Below, piece by piece: positions 1-6,945 of a stretch of 42,267 nucleotides of DNA. The DNA is from Anaerolineae bacterium (GTDB taxonomy: Bacteria > Chloroflexota > Anaerolineae > Fen-1058): NCBI GenBank assembly GCA_003154115.1, contig PMCF01000237.1, positions 1 through 42,267 of the forward strand, read 5' to 3'. The notes under the pieces are model-generated. The model saw only the letters and a list, made by a program, of their open reading frames with translations. It made no database searches and was not told where the DNA came from. The first letter of the stretch is position 1. Every line of letters begins with the position of its first letter. Position numbers and translations under genes: made by a program.

Positions 1-1083
1 GGCGTCGCTCAAATCGGCGAGTTCGGCACGCAGACTTCGTACTACCTCGTCGATGGCGTGGGCAGCGTGCGGCAAGTGGTTGATCAGAACGCCAGCATCG
101 TCTTCGCGCGCTGGTATGATCCCTTCGGCCAGATCATCAAACAAAACGGCGGCGGGGATGCGTTGTATGGCTACCTCGGCGCGCAGTTTGATCGCATCAG
201 TGGATTGCTGTACATCAATGGCGCATACTACGATCCCGTGACGGGACGGTTCCTCTCACCCGTCGGCGATGGGCAGAATCCGTATGTGCCGCTGGGCGGA
301 GCAGCCCTTGCGCCGATCTTGATCCTCGCGCTGCTGGGCCGCAGGAAGAAAGGCAAGATTTGGACCGGCTGGGTGGTGATTGCGCTGATGATGAGTGTCG
401 GGCTGACGCTCGCGGCGTGTGGTGATCCCAACAAGGACAACCAACCACCTAAGACGGCCACCCCCAGACCAATTCGGGGGATCACTCCAACAAATCCACC
501 AACACCTGTGCAAACTCCGTCGGCAACAACACCGCCATCGGCAGTGCCGTTGCCGTCGCCCACATCAACATGCACGCCAACGCCTACATCCTTTACTCCT
601 CAATGGCTCGAAGGTGAATATCACATTACTCACTACATTTTTGCTCTGGAAAGTGATCCTGAGTACGCGAACGATCCGAAGGTGTCAGCCAATGGTTTAC
701 CATCAGATAGGAAATACCGGCAGGGTTTCTTATATGGTCCAGCAGGTATTTTGCTGCAGGGAACCGGCCTCGCAGAAGACGGAAACTACATTACGATTGA
801 TTGGCAAAATGGAGGGTCGCAAGGCAACGGCATCTATTTCAAATATGGAATCGGCGGAAGTTCTGCACCACCCGTCGCTTGGCAAACTGTTGCGGCTGGC
901 GATCCTAGACTTCCCGCTGGTACTCGAGTTGTGATCGAAGTTTATCCCGACAAAGTGTTTACGGTGACGGATACTGGAGGATCTATCGGGCCGCGCAATA
1001 TTGATATATTCGTGGGCGCGATGACTCTTGCTGAGACTTATCAACTTGGTACATATACTTCACGTGTTGCAATCGTGCCGTGA
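1..1083 (+). CDS. Rhs-repeat protein, C-terminal part with 3D-domain tip (5' end outside window)
   Basis: The frame is open from base 1 and gives the last 360 residues of an Rhs protein. Residues about 1-95 are the end of the Rhs core, ending in a YINGAYYDPVTGRFLSP-type motif. Two hydrophobic stretches follow at about 105-140, the second ending in a lipobox-like LTLAAC. A Thr/Pro-rich linker covers about 140-200. The last ~150 residues resemble the 3D domain of MltA/YabE-type lytic transglycosylases: a DPRL...GT segment at 901-930, then DTGG (about 970-981) and NIDIF (about 997-1011), supplying the three conserved Asp. In Rhs proteins the variable tip after the core is usually the effector, so a cell-wall-cleaving activity is inferred, not shown. 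A lipoprotein gene follows after 10 nt and may be its partner. Confidence 0.82.
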   Translation, partial: GVAQIGEFGTQTSYYLVDGVGSVRQVVDQNASIVFARWYDPFGQIIKQNGGGDALYGYLGAQFDRISGLLYINGAYYDPVTGRFLSPVGDGQNPYVPLGGAALAPILILALLGRRKKGKIWTGWVVIALMMSVGLTLAACGDPNKDNQPPKTATPRPIRGITPTNPPTPVQTPSATTPPSAVPLPSPTSTCTPTPTSFTPQWLEGEYHITHYIFALESDPEYANDPKVSANGLPSDRKYRQGFLYGPAGILLQGTGLAEDGNYITIDWQNGGSQGNGIYFKYGIGGSSAPPVAWQTVAAGDPRLPAGTRVVIEVYPDKVFTVTDTGGSIGPRNIDIFVGAMTLAETYQLGTYTSRVAIVP

Positions 1084-1093
1084 AAGGAGATCT

Positions 1094-1570
1094 ATGCGTT
1101 TGCGTTTACTCTTAATTTTGGGGATTAGTTTTTTGGCGGCCTGTGCTAATCCATCTAAGACACCAACAGCAACAGCGACCCTACCGGACCCACATCACCA
1201 CGTTGATGACATCAATAACAACTCACTATGGCAGCAAAACCTAGAGGGATTCAAGATTGAAGAATCTTCAATTGAGCCAGAGCAACAAAAGGACAATATC
1301 ACTGTAAATCCAAGCCGTACGATGCAAGCATTCTCCAGCTGCAACCATGCCTGCCATGTCTTTTTTGAAGACCTATCTGCAGGCAAGGTTTACGAAATTC
1401 AAATGCCGTCTTTTTTACCTGGACGCCCATTTTCAAGTCTCGATTGGGTGACTGACGAAGTTCTGGTTTTTGATCAATGGACTCAGCCACATTATGGAGT
1501 ACATTACGCGATAAACATTCACGAAAAGAAGCTGGTGTTAGCTTCGCCTTTCCCAGACAAACTACCATGA
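1094..1570 (+). CDS. Small lipoprotein, possible partner or immunity protein of the Rhs tip
   Basis: A 158-residue protein. ATG 1094 is chosen because a strong AAAGGAGA ribosome site lies at 1083-1090, directly after the Rhs stop, and because a lipoprotein signal follows (MRLRLLL, hydrophobic core, lipobox FLAAC near residue 16). An upstream in-frame start at 1028 would overlap the Rhs gene and spoil the signal peptide. The mature part has no family I recognise; its aromatic and acidic C-terminal half could be one or two blades of a beta-propeller-like protein. Position and tight coupling suggest an exported immunity or accessory protein, since the predicted target of the Rhs tip is cell wall. 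The stop lies at the point where a second Rhs segment begins, so the gene may have lost its 3' end. Confidence 0.7.
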   Translation: MRLRLLLILGISFLAACANPSKTPTATATLPDPHHHVDDINNNSLWQQNLEGFKIEESSIEPEQQKDNITVNPSRTMQAFSSCNHACHVFFEDLSAGKVYEIQMPSFLPGRPFSSLDWVTDEVLVFDQWTQPHYGVHYAINIHEKKLVLASPFPDKLP

Positions 1571-2471
1571 TTATCAACTAACCTACGATGTGCGGGCAAC
1601 GTGACGTGGTAAGGTCGATGTTGAATCGACAATCTGGTACTACCGCTACGACGGCAACGGCAACCTGGTGGAGATGACGCCCAATGGCACGAGTCCCGCC
1701 AACGGCGCGATTCGCTATTCCTACGACGCGGCCAACCGCTTGAACAAGGCCGAGACTTACGCTGGCGCAGCGTATGCCACTCTCGCCCAGATGGCGTATG
1801 ATGGCCTTGGCAGCCGGGCGAGGTTGGTTGGCTGGGTCAGTGGCGTCGCTTACACGACGACTTACGCCAGTCGCTTCGCGGGCAAGATCGAACTGCTGCA
1901 AGCGACCACAGGCGCAAACACGACGACGTATCTCAATGGCGTCGCTCAAATCGGCGAGTTCGGAACGCAGACCTCGTATTATCTGGTGGATGGCGTGGGC
2001 AGTGTGCGGCAAGTGGTCGATCAGGCAGGCAGCATCGTCTTTGCACGCTGGTACGATCCCTTCGGGCAGATCATCAAGCAGAACGGCGGCGGCGACGCGC
2101 TGTACGGCTACCTCGGCGCGCAATTTGATCGCCTCAGTGGGTTGATGTACATCAATGGCGCGTACTACGATCCCGTGACGGGACGGTTCTTGTCGCCGGT
2201 GGGTGATGGACAGAATCCGTATGTGCCGCTGGGCGGAGCGGCCCTGGCGCCAATCTTGATCCTCGCGCTGTTGGGACGCCGAAAGAAGGGCAAGATTTGG
2301 ACGGGCTGGTTGATCATCGCAGTGATGGCAAGTGTGGGACTCAGCGTTGCAGCATGTAATAACCCTCCAATAAACTGCAAGGGCCAGCACTTGCTGAATG
2401 GAGGGTGCAAAGCGGAAAAGTTGGGTCAGGTTGGGCACAAGTGGGCGGTCAGAATTGAATCGCAGAAATGA
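1566..2471 (+). pseudogene. Orphan second Rhs core end plus membrane segment, frameshifted and cut by an IS
   Basis: From about 1566 the DNA again reads as Rhs core, first as YQLTYDVR, then one base appears to be missing near 1595 and TGA at 1602 closes the frame. The frame from 1605 continues (WYYRYDGNGNLVEMTPNG...) through the same core end as bases 1-410; of the first 60 aligned bases (1-60 against 1939-1998) 54 match. It ends with the same membrane stretch and AAC motif, then only about 10 residues before an insertion sequence begins at 2403. No start codon with a ribosome site is seen. This is the usual look of a displaced orphan Rhs tip, kept as a silent cassette behind the active one. 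Its own effector domain has been lost or interrupted by the IS. Confidence 0.78.
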
Positions 2472-3804
2472 TCCCACCTGCCGGCGGCCCACTGGCAGCG
2501 CGCCTGTAACATGATTTCAGCGTGTTCGACTAACCAGAACTTGCCCGCGCCTTTGATGCGCAGATTCACCACCTGCCGGAGTAAACTCTCGACCGCGCCG
2601 CTCCCAAGGGGTAATTTCAAAGCGGCGACCTGCGCGTACTGCAAGCGCGGCAGACGGGTTTGAAAGTAGTCGAGTTCTTGGGTCAAGCTGGCCGCCCGCT
2701 GGGGTTTGGCTTGAGCGCACCGGGTTTGCATGTGTCGCAACAAGGCTGCCGCGTGGCCCCGCTTGAGCTTCGCACAGGCTGGCTTGAACCACTTTCGCGC
2801 GGCGTTCGAATTGGAAAAGGCGACCTCGGCAAAGGCACTCAGATGCTCGGTCGCATGATAAAAGTCGAGCAACTCGATGAGTCGGTCGGCGGGCAGCCCC
2901 AGTCGCAACAGGAGCGCGGGAATCCGCTCCCACAATGGTCAGGACTTTGGGTTCTTTCCATTCACCCGAGTAACCATGCCGTCCGCTGGCTTTGCGCCGC
3001 CCGCCTTTGGTGCGCCGCAACCGCGCGTGGCCGCCATCCGCCGACAGCACCCCCCGTTGACCGGCCAGAAGTTGCCCTTCTGGCAAGGTGCCGTGCTGCA
3101 CTTGGTCCAGTTGGCGCTGGCGCAGCTCCAGCCCGACTTGGCCAAACCGGTAGGTCAAGCGCGCGATGCGTTTCGCGCTCAGAATGATCCCCCAGGCGTG
3201 CAAAGTGTCGCGGGCCGCTTCAAACGAGGCTTGGAGTACTCCGTATTTAGCCACTGTCGTCCAGACCAGGGGCGTGAGACCTTCCTCAATCCCCAGCCAA
3301 GCCAAGAACGGATAAAAGTTGGCGTCTTGGGCGACGCCCCGATGGCCCGGGTGCCGCGCGCGCTTGCTCTGGCGGCGGGTCACGACATAGGGGACCTTGA
3401 GTCGCACCGCGACATTCCCGATGGTCAGGACCGTGACCATACGCTGCCCATGCCCTTGGCTGCCCCCCCAGCGCAGCCGCTGGGGGGCTGTCGTCTGGGC
3501 TTCAGCCGAACACGTCAAGCGGTGCAAGAGCAACGCGATGCACTGCCTGGCCAGCACCAGCGCCGCCCAGACAATCTGCGCCTCGCGCGCTTTGAACTGG
3601 CAGCCATCCCACGTCTGGGCCTCGCCGATCTCCAGCAATGGGACGACGCTAGTCCGAAAGGCTTGGAGAGCTTGGTCAAAATCGAGCAAGGCGGCGGTAT
3701 TGGACTCCACGATAGACGCTCCTGGCAGTATAGGCTCAGGCGTCATTCTACCAAATGCAGGTCACGGCCCCAATGGACTGACCCAACTTTTCCGCTTTGC
3801 ACCC
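2403..3804 (-). mobile_element. Degenerate ISKra4-like insertion sequence, 1402 bp
   Basis: The two ends, 2403-2429 and 3778-3804, are perfect 27-bp inverted repeats (outer end GGGTGCAAAGCGG). Between them lies a broken transposase gene on the minus strand. I see no convincing target-site duplication: the left flank ends in ...GAATGGA and the right flank starts CGTTACT. The element sits in the effector region of the orphan Rhs cassette. Family assignment rests on the transposase C-terminus. Confidence 0.85.
2426..3746 (-). pseudogene. ISKra4-type transposase, frameshifted with probable internal deletion
   Basis: The N-terminal part reads from ATG at 3746 and contains a likely catalytic Asp in LSADGGHARLRR. 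It runs in frame to KEPKVLTIV near 2940. From 2935 the coding signal moves to another frame: WERIPALLLRLGL, then LLDFYHATEHL and the C-terminal block LPLGSGAVESLLRQVVNLR...KGAGKFW, typical of ISKra4 transposases. In that family a segment of roughly 70-80 residues holding the next conserved Asp normally lies between the two blocks, so a deletion as well as a frame change is inferred. The enzyme is almost certainly inactive. The last codons overlap the left inverted repeat. Confidence 0.8.
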
Positions 3805-3900
3805 CGTTACTACTCAGCCGTCAATCTCATTAAGTTAGCGAGTCGGTCACGTCACGCTTCGCACCGAACGCTGAGGTGTACAATCACCAGTGAAACAAAG

Positions 3901-3928
3901 TTGACCCGCCCCCGACTGATGGTATAAT
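3901..3928 (+). promoter_or_regulatory. Sigma-70-type promoter of efp
   Basis: TTGACC at 3901-3906 and a perfect TATAAT at 3923-3928 are 16 bases apart. The start of transcription would be near 3935, leaving about 57 bases before efp. An AGGAG ribosome site is at 3974-3978. Confidence 0.8.
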
Positions 3929-3991
3929 CGCTCCGCCATCTTATACTCGCTGGCGTCTTTCAGCGACAGAATCAGGAGCAGTTGCAGCACT

Positions 3992-4549
3992 ATGATTGAC
4001 GTGAATGAACTCCGCAAAGGCACGACGTTTGAACTGGAAGGTCGGCTCTTCCGCGTGCTGGAATACTCGCACAACAAGCCGGGCCGGGGCAATGCTACCA
4101 TCCGCACCAAAGTGCGCGACATCCGCAGTGGATCGACATTTGAAAAGACGTTCCAATCGGGCGATCGCGTGCAGGACATCCGCATCGAGAATTTGCAGAT
4201 GCAGTATCTGTATCACGATGGCGATCTGTACCACTTCATGGACACGAGTACCTACGATCAGATCGCGCTGGATGCCAAGCTGCTGGACGACGCCGTGAAT
4301 TATCTGAAAGACGGCATGAATGTCATCGTACAGGACTACAACGGCGAAGCGCTGGGCGTGGACATGCCCATCACCGTCGATCTCAAGATCGTGCAGGCGG
4401 ACGTCGCCGTGAGAGGCGACACGGCTTCCGGCGCTAGCAAACTGGTCACGGTCGAGACGGGTTATCGGGTGCAGGTGCCGCTCTTCGTCAACGAAGGCGA
4501 TACGATTCGCATCGACACGCGCACCGGCGAATATCTGACCCGGGTGTAG
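3992..4549 (+). CDS. efp: Translation elongation factor P
   Basis: 185 residues, the normal EF-P length. EF-P binds the ribosome beside the peptidyl-tRNA and relieves stalling at proline runs. The N-terminal KOW-like domain (about 1-62) carries the loop HNKPGRGNA, the two OB domains follow, and the C-terminal signature is seen in GDTIRIDTRTGEYLTRV. The residue at the loop tip is Arg32, where many bacteria have a modified Lys; no earP, epmA or epmB gene lies in the window. The start is fixed by the AGGAG site and by the match to the family N-terminus (MIDVNELRKG). It is transcribed alone from a strong promoter and ends at a strong hairpin. Confidence 0.97.
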   Translation: MIDVNELRKGTTFELEGRLFRVLEYSHNKPGRGNATIRTKVRDIRSGSTFEKTFQSGDRVQDIRIENLQMQYLYHDGDLYHFMDTSTYDQIALDAKLLDDAVNYLKDGMNVIVQDYNGEALGVDMPITVDLKIVQADVAVRGDTASGASKLVTVETGYRVQVPLFVNEGDTIRIDTRTGEYLTRV

Positions 4550-4551
4550 AG

Positions 4552-4596
4552 CTAAGAAAACCTGTGAGGTCTTCAAGACCTCACAGGTTTTCTTAG
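4552..4596 (+). terminator. Perfect 22-bp hairpin after efp
   Basis: The arms 4552-4573 and 4575-4596 are exact reverse complements separated by one base. The hairpin begins three bases after the efp stop and carries A-rich and T-rich outer parts, so it can end transcription from either side. Confidence 0.8.
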
Positions 4597-4602
4597 GACT
4601 AG

Positions 4603-4633
4603 AAACGGGCGAGGTCATTGACCTCGCCCGTTT
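4603..4633. terminator. Second perfect hairpin in the convergent spacer
   Basis: The arms 4603-4617 and 4619-4633 (AAACGGGCGAGGTCA and its complement) are exact, with a one-base loop. It lies between efp and the oppositely oriented SWIM gene and probably serves the latter. Confidence 0.7.
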
Positions 4634-4651
4634 GTATTTGATTGGAATGGA

Positions 4652-4900
4652 TTAGCTGATGCGGGGAATGGCGCCGGGCAAAGTACGGCCCAGCAGCTTC
4701 TCTACCGCGATGGTATGGCTGCACTGCTGATGGGTGATGAAGAACTCGCAATTACACTTCCACTGGCCGCCGTCAAACTCCACCGGGTGAACTTGATGAG
4801 CGCCCTGCACCTTGACCTTGAGTTGGGTAAATTCAAAGCGTTCTGTCTCGTAGGAATACTTGATACCTTTTTCGATCTTCACTGCCATTTCTGAATTCAT
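4652..4900 (-). CDS. Small SWIM zinc-finger protein
   Basis: 82 residues. The C-terminal half shows the SWIM pattern CxC...CxH (WKCNCEFFITHQQCSHT), a zinc-binding fold that mediates DNA or protein contacts. No other domain is present, so this is a stand-alone finger of unknown role. ATG 4900 is preferred over the upstream in-frame ATG at 4939 because AAGGAGG lies just before it. The gene has its own consensus promoter and a roughly 140-base leader holding a terminator-like hairpin, so its expression is probably controlled by attenuation. Confidence 0.82.
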   Translation of the reverse strand: MNSEMAVKIEKGIKYSYETERFEFTQLKVKVQGAHQVHPVEFDGGQWKCNCEFFITHQQCSHTIAVEKLLGRTLPGAIPRIS

Positions 4901-4940
4901 ACCGCTGCCTCCTTGGGAGAGTGAGAGTGTGCTAAACAAA

Positions 4941-4973
4941 AAAGCACGACGCCCGTTAAGGCCATCGTGCTTT
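4941..4973 (-). promoter_or_regulatory. Attenuator-like terminator in the SWIM gene leader
   Basis: On the minus strand AAAGCACGA (4973-4965) pairs with TCGTGCTTT (4949-4941), followed at once by a run of six T and TGTTT. It lies after the promoter and before the gene, so it is a candidate attenuator, not an end-of-gene terminator. Its 5' arm overlaps the last codons of a possible leader peptide. Confidence 0.65.
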
Positions 4974-5021
4974 GGCGACCACGCTTAAAACTTTTGCTGA
5001 ACTGCGGCTTGCGATGTGCAA
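4956..5021 (-). CDS. Possible 21-residue leader peptide
   Basis: A TTG-initiated frame of 21 codons plus stop, preceded by AAAGGAGG (5038-5031) at 9-base spacing. The peptide is basic and ends in Lys-Ala-Arg-Trp-Pro-stop. The codons for Lys-Ala-Arg are the 5' arm of the terminator hairpin, so a ribosome held at the end of the frame would keep the terminator open. That arrangement resembles tnaC-type control, but translation is not shown and a frame this short could be chance. Confidence 0.4.
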   Translation of the reverse strand: MHIASRSSAKVLSVVAKARWP

Positions 5022-5047
5022 GGGAGATATCCTCCTTTCTTAGGTTT

Positions 5048-5077
5048 AGTATAGGCCAGAACGCCCACCCCTGTCAA
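5048..5077 (-). promoter_or_regulatory. Consensus promoter of the SWIM gene
   Basis: On the minus strand TTGACA (5077-5072) and TATACT (5053-5048) are separated by 18 bases. Transcription would start near 5040, giving a leader of about 140 bases. Confidence 0.8.
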
Positions 5078-5216
5078 CCCTTGAATTTCGTGTTTTTCCC
5101 GACGATTGTCATACGCTTCCAGCACGCTAAGTGATTATGACGTTTATTCCCCGCCCGATCGGCCTTCGCACCCTGGGGAAACTCAGACGCTGATCTCAAA
5201 TATACCTCCGCCCCGT

Positions 5217-5245
5217 TTGCGGCGAATCCCGGCGTGCGATATACT
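5217..5245 (+). promoter_or_regulatory. Promoter of zwf
   Basis: TTGCGG at 5217-5222 and TATACT at 5240-5245 with 17-base spacing, about 45 bases upstream of zwf. The rest of 5078-5216 shows nothing I can assign. Confidence 0.65.
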
Positions 5246-5289
5246 CATCCTAGCCAAGCACCCCGTCATTTCTCAGCTAAGGGAAGATT

Positions 5290-6759
5290 ATGCTCAATTC
5301 ACGGAAACCTCTGTCACCGTTTTCGATTGTCATTTTTGGCGCAACCGGCGATTTGACACACCGCAAGATATTGCCGGCGTTCTATGCGCTGGCTCAGCAA
5401 GGCTTGCTGCCCGAGCAATTCCACATCATCGGGTTCGCGCGCCGCGATTGGACGGACGAAACGTTCCGCGCCGAGATGCAGCACAGCGTGGAGCAGTTTG
5501 GGCGCATCAAATTTGATGCAGCCGAGTGGGATAAATTTGCGGCGAATCTGCACTATCACCGATCGGACTTTGATCAAGCCGATGGCTATCCGCGGTTGTG
5601 CGAACTGCTCGATCGGCTGGGTTCACCGGCCGCCGATAACCGCTTATTCTACCTGGCTACGCCGCCGGAAGCGTACCCCACCATCGTGCAGCAGCTGGGC
5701 GCCGCCGGGCTGAATCATAGCGAACACGGCTGGACACGCATCATCATCGAAAAGCCGTTCGGGCGCGATCTGCAATCGGGCGTGGCGTTGAACCAGCAAG
5801 TGCACGAGGTCTTCGCCGAAGAGCAGGTGTATCGCATCGATCATTATCTGGGCAAAGAGACCGTGCAGAACCTGATCGTCTTCCGGTTTGCCAACGCGAT
5901 CTTCGAGCCGATCTGGAATCGCAACTACATCGATCACGTGCAGATCACGGTGGCCGAAACGGTGGGCGTGGAATCGCGCGCAGGGTATTATGATACGGCC
6001 GGCGTGGGGCGCGATATGCTGCAAAGCCACTTGCTGCAACTGTTGACGTTGACGGCGATGGAACCGCCGTATGCGTTTGATGCGCGCGCGCTGCGCGATG
6101 AAAAAGTGAAAGTGCTGCAAGCGTTGCATCCCATTCGACCCACCGACACGCTGCCCGCGCAGTACATCGGCTATCGCAACGAAAAAGGCGTCGCGCCCAA
6201 ATCGCAAACACCCACGTTTGCGGCCGTGAAACTGGCCGTCGACAATTGGCGCTGGCAGGGGGTGCCGTTCTTCTTGCGCTCCGGCAAACAGCTGGCCGAT
6301 AAGACCACGGAAATCTCGATCGTGTTCAAACGCCCGCCGCACTCACTGTTTCCTTTGGCGCCCGATGAGCTGCTCACGCCCAATGCGTTGACGTTGTGCA
6401 TTCAACCCGACGAAGGCATGCACTTGCGCTTTGAGGCGAAACTGCCCGGCGCCGGCATGCAGCGTCAGACCGTGGATATGGATATGAATTACGCGCAAGA
6501 CTTCAATGGCGCGCCGCTGCCCGAAGCGTATGAGCGCCTGCTGCTCGACGCGCTGCAAGGCGATGCCGCCTTGTTTACGCGGTCTGACGAAATTGAGCTG
6601 GCATGGCAGGCGATCGATCCGGTGATTCATGCCTGGGAAACGGGCGCTGTCCCGCTGTTCTTTTATGAGCCCGGTTCGTGGGGACCCTACGAAGCAGCGA
6701 AATTCCTGGGAGAAGATCGCGGTTGGCGCGGGCACTGTGGTGATTTTGATGAGGCCTGA
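5290..6759 (+). CDS. zwf: Glucose-6-phosphate 1-dehydrogenase
   Basis: 489 residues, full family length. It oxidises glucose 6-phosphate to 6-phosphogluconolactone with NADP+, the first step of the oxidative pentose phosphate pathway. The nucleotide-binding motif FGATGDLTHRK lies at about 16-26 and the substrate/catalytic motif RIDHYLGK at 182-189; EKPFGRD and the late block FFLRSGKQL also match. ATG 5290 follows AGGGAAG. No other pentose phosphate gene is adjacent; a chemotaxis-receptor remnant and then the convergent pilus locus follow, so zwf appears to be a single-gene unit. Confidence 0.97.
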   Translation: MLNSRKPLSPFSIVIFGATGDLTHRKILPAFYALAQQGLLPEQFHIIGFARRDWTDETFRAEMQHSVEQFGRIKFDAAEWDKFAANLHYHRSDFDQADGYPRLCELLDRLGSPAADNRLFYLATPPEAYPTIVQQLGAAGLNHSEHGWTRIIIEKPFGRDLQSGVALNQQVHEVFAEEQVYRIDHYLGKETVQNLIVFRFANAIFEPIWNRNYIDHVQITVAETVGVESRAGYYDTAGVGRDMLQSHLLQLLTLTAMEPPYAFDARALRDEKVKVLQALHPIRPTDTLPAQYIGYRNEKGVAPKSQTPTFAAVKLAVDNWRWQGVPFFLRSGKQLADKTTEISIVFKRPPHSLFPLAPDELLTPNALTLCIQPDEGMHLRFEAKLPGAGMQRQTVDMDMNYAQDFNGAPLPEAYERLLLDALQGDAALFTRSDEIELAWQAIDPVIHAWETGAVPLFFYEPGSWGPYEAAKFLGEDRGWRGHCGDFDEA

Positions 6760-6764
6760 TATGA

Positions 6765-6944
6765 CCACCATGCGCAACGCGCAAGGCGGAACACAGTTCG
6801 ACTCTCGCCGCCTATTCGGGCCTCGCCACCACTCAAATGCTGGAGCAGATTAAAGTTACGGCTGAACTGGCCCACGAAATTTCACTGGCGACACAACAAC
6901 GGGGTCAAGCAAGTGAGCAAGTAACCCGCACCCTGCACGATAAG
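6765..6944 (+). pseudogene. Remnant of a methyl-accepting chemotaxis protein
   Basis: After the zwf stop the frame from 6765 has no start codon but encodes a helical stretch including QMLEQIKVTAELAHEISLAT and QASEQVTRTL. This matches the style of the C-terminal signalling helix of chemotaxis receptors (IS.AT.Q....SEQV). Only about 55 residues remain and the frame runs on into pilT antisense. Probably a decayed fragment; the resemblance is by eye. Confidence 0.45.
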
Positions 6945-6945
6945 G

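Noticed and set aside
1578-2492. 304-codon open frame on the minus strand across the orphan Rhs tip
   Set aside because: It is antisense to clear Rhs coding sequence and has no recognisable domain.
2877-3833. 318-codon plus-strand frame across the IS
   Set aside because: Antisense shadow of the transposase; composition follows the opposite strand.
5106-5516. Frame starting upstream of zwf
   Set aside because: It runs through the zwf promoter and overlaps zwf in a wrong frame; the zwf start has its own promoter and ribosome site.
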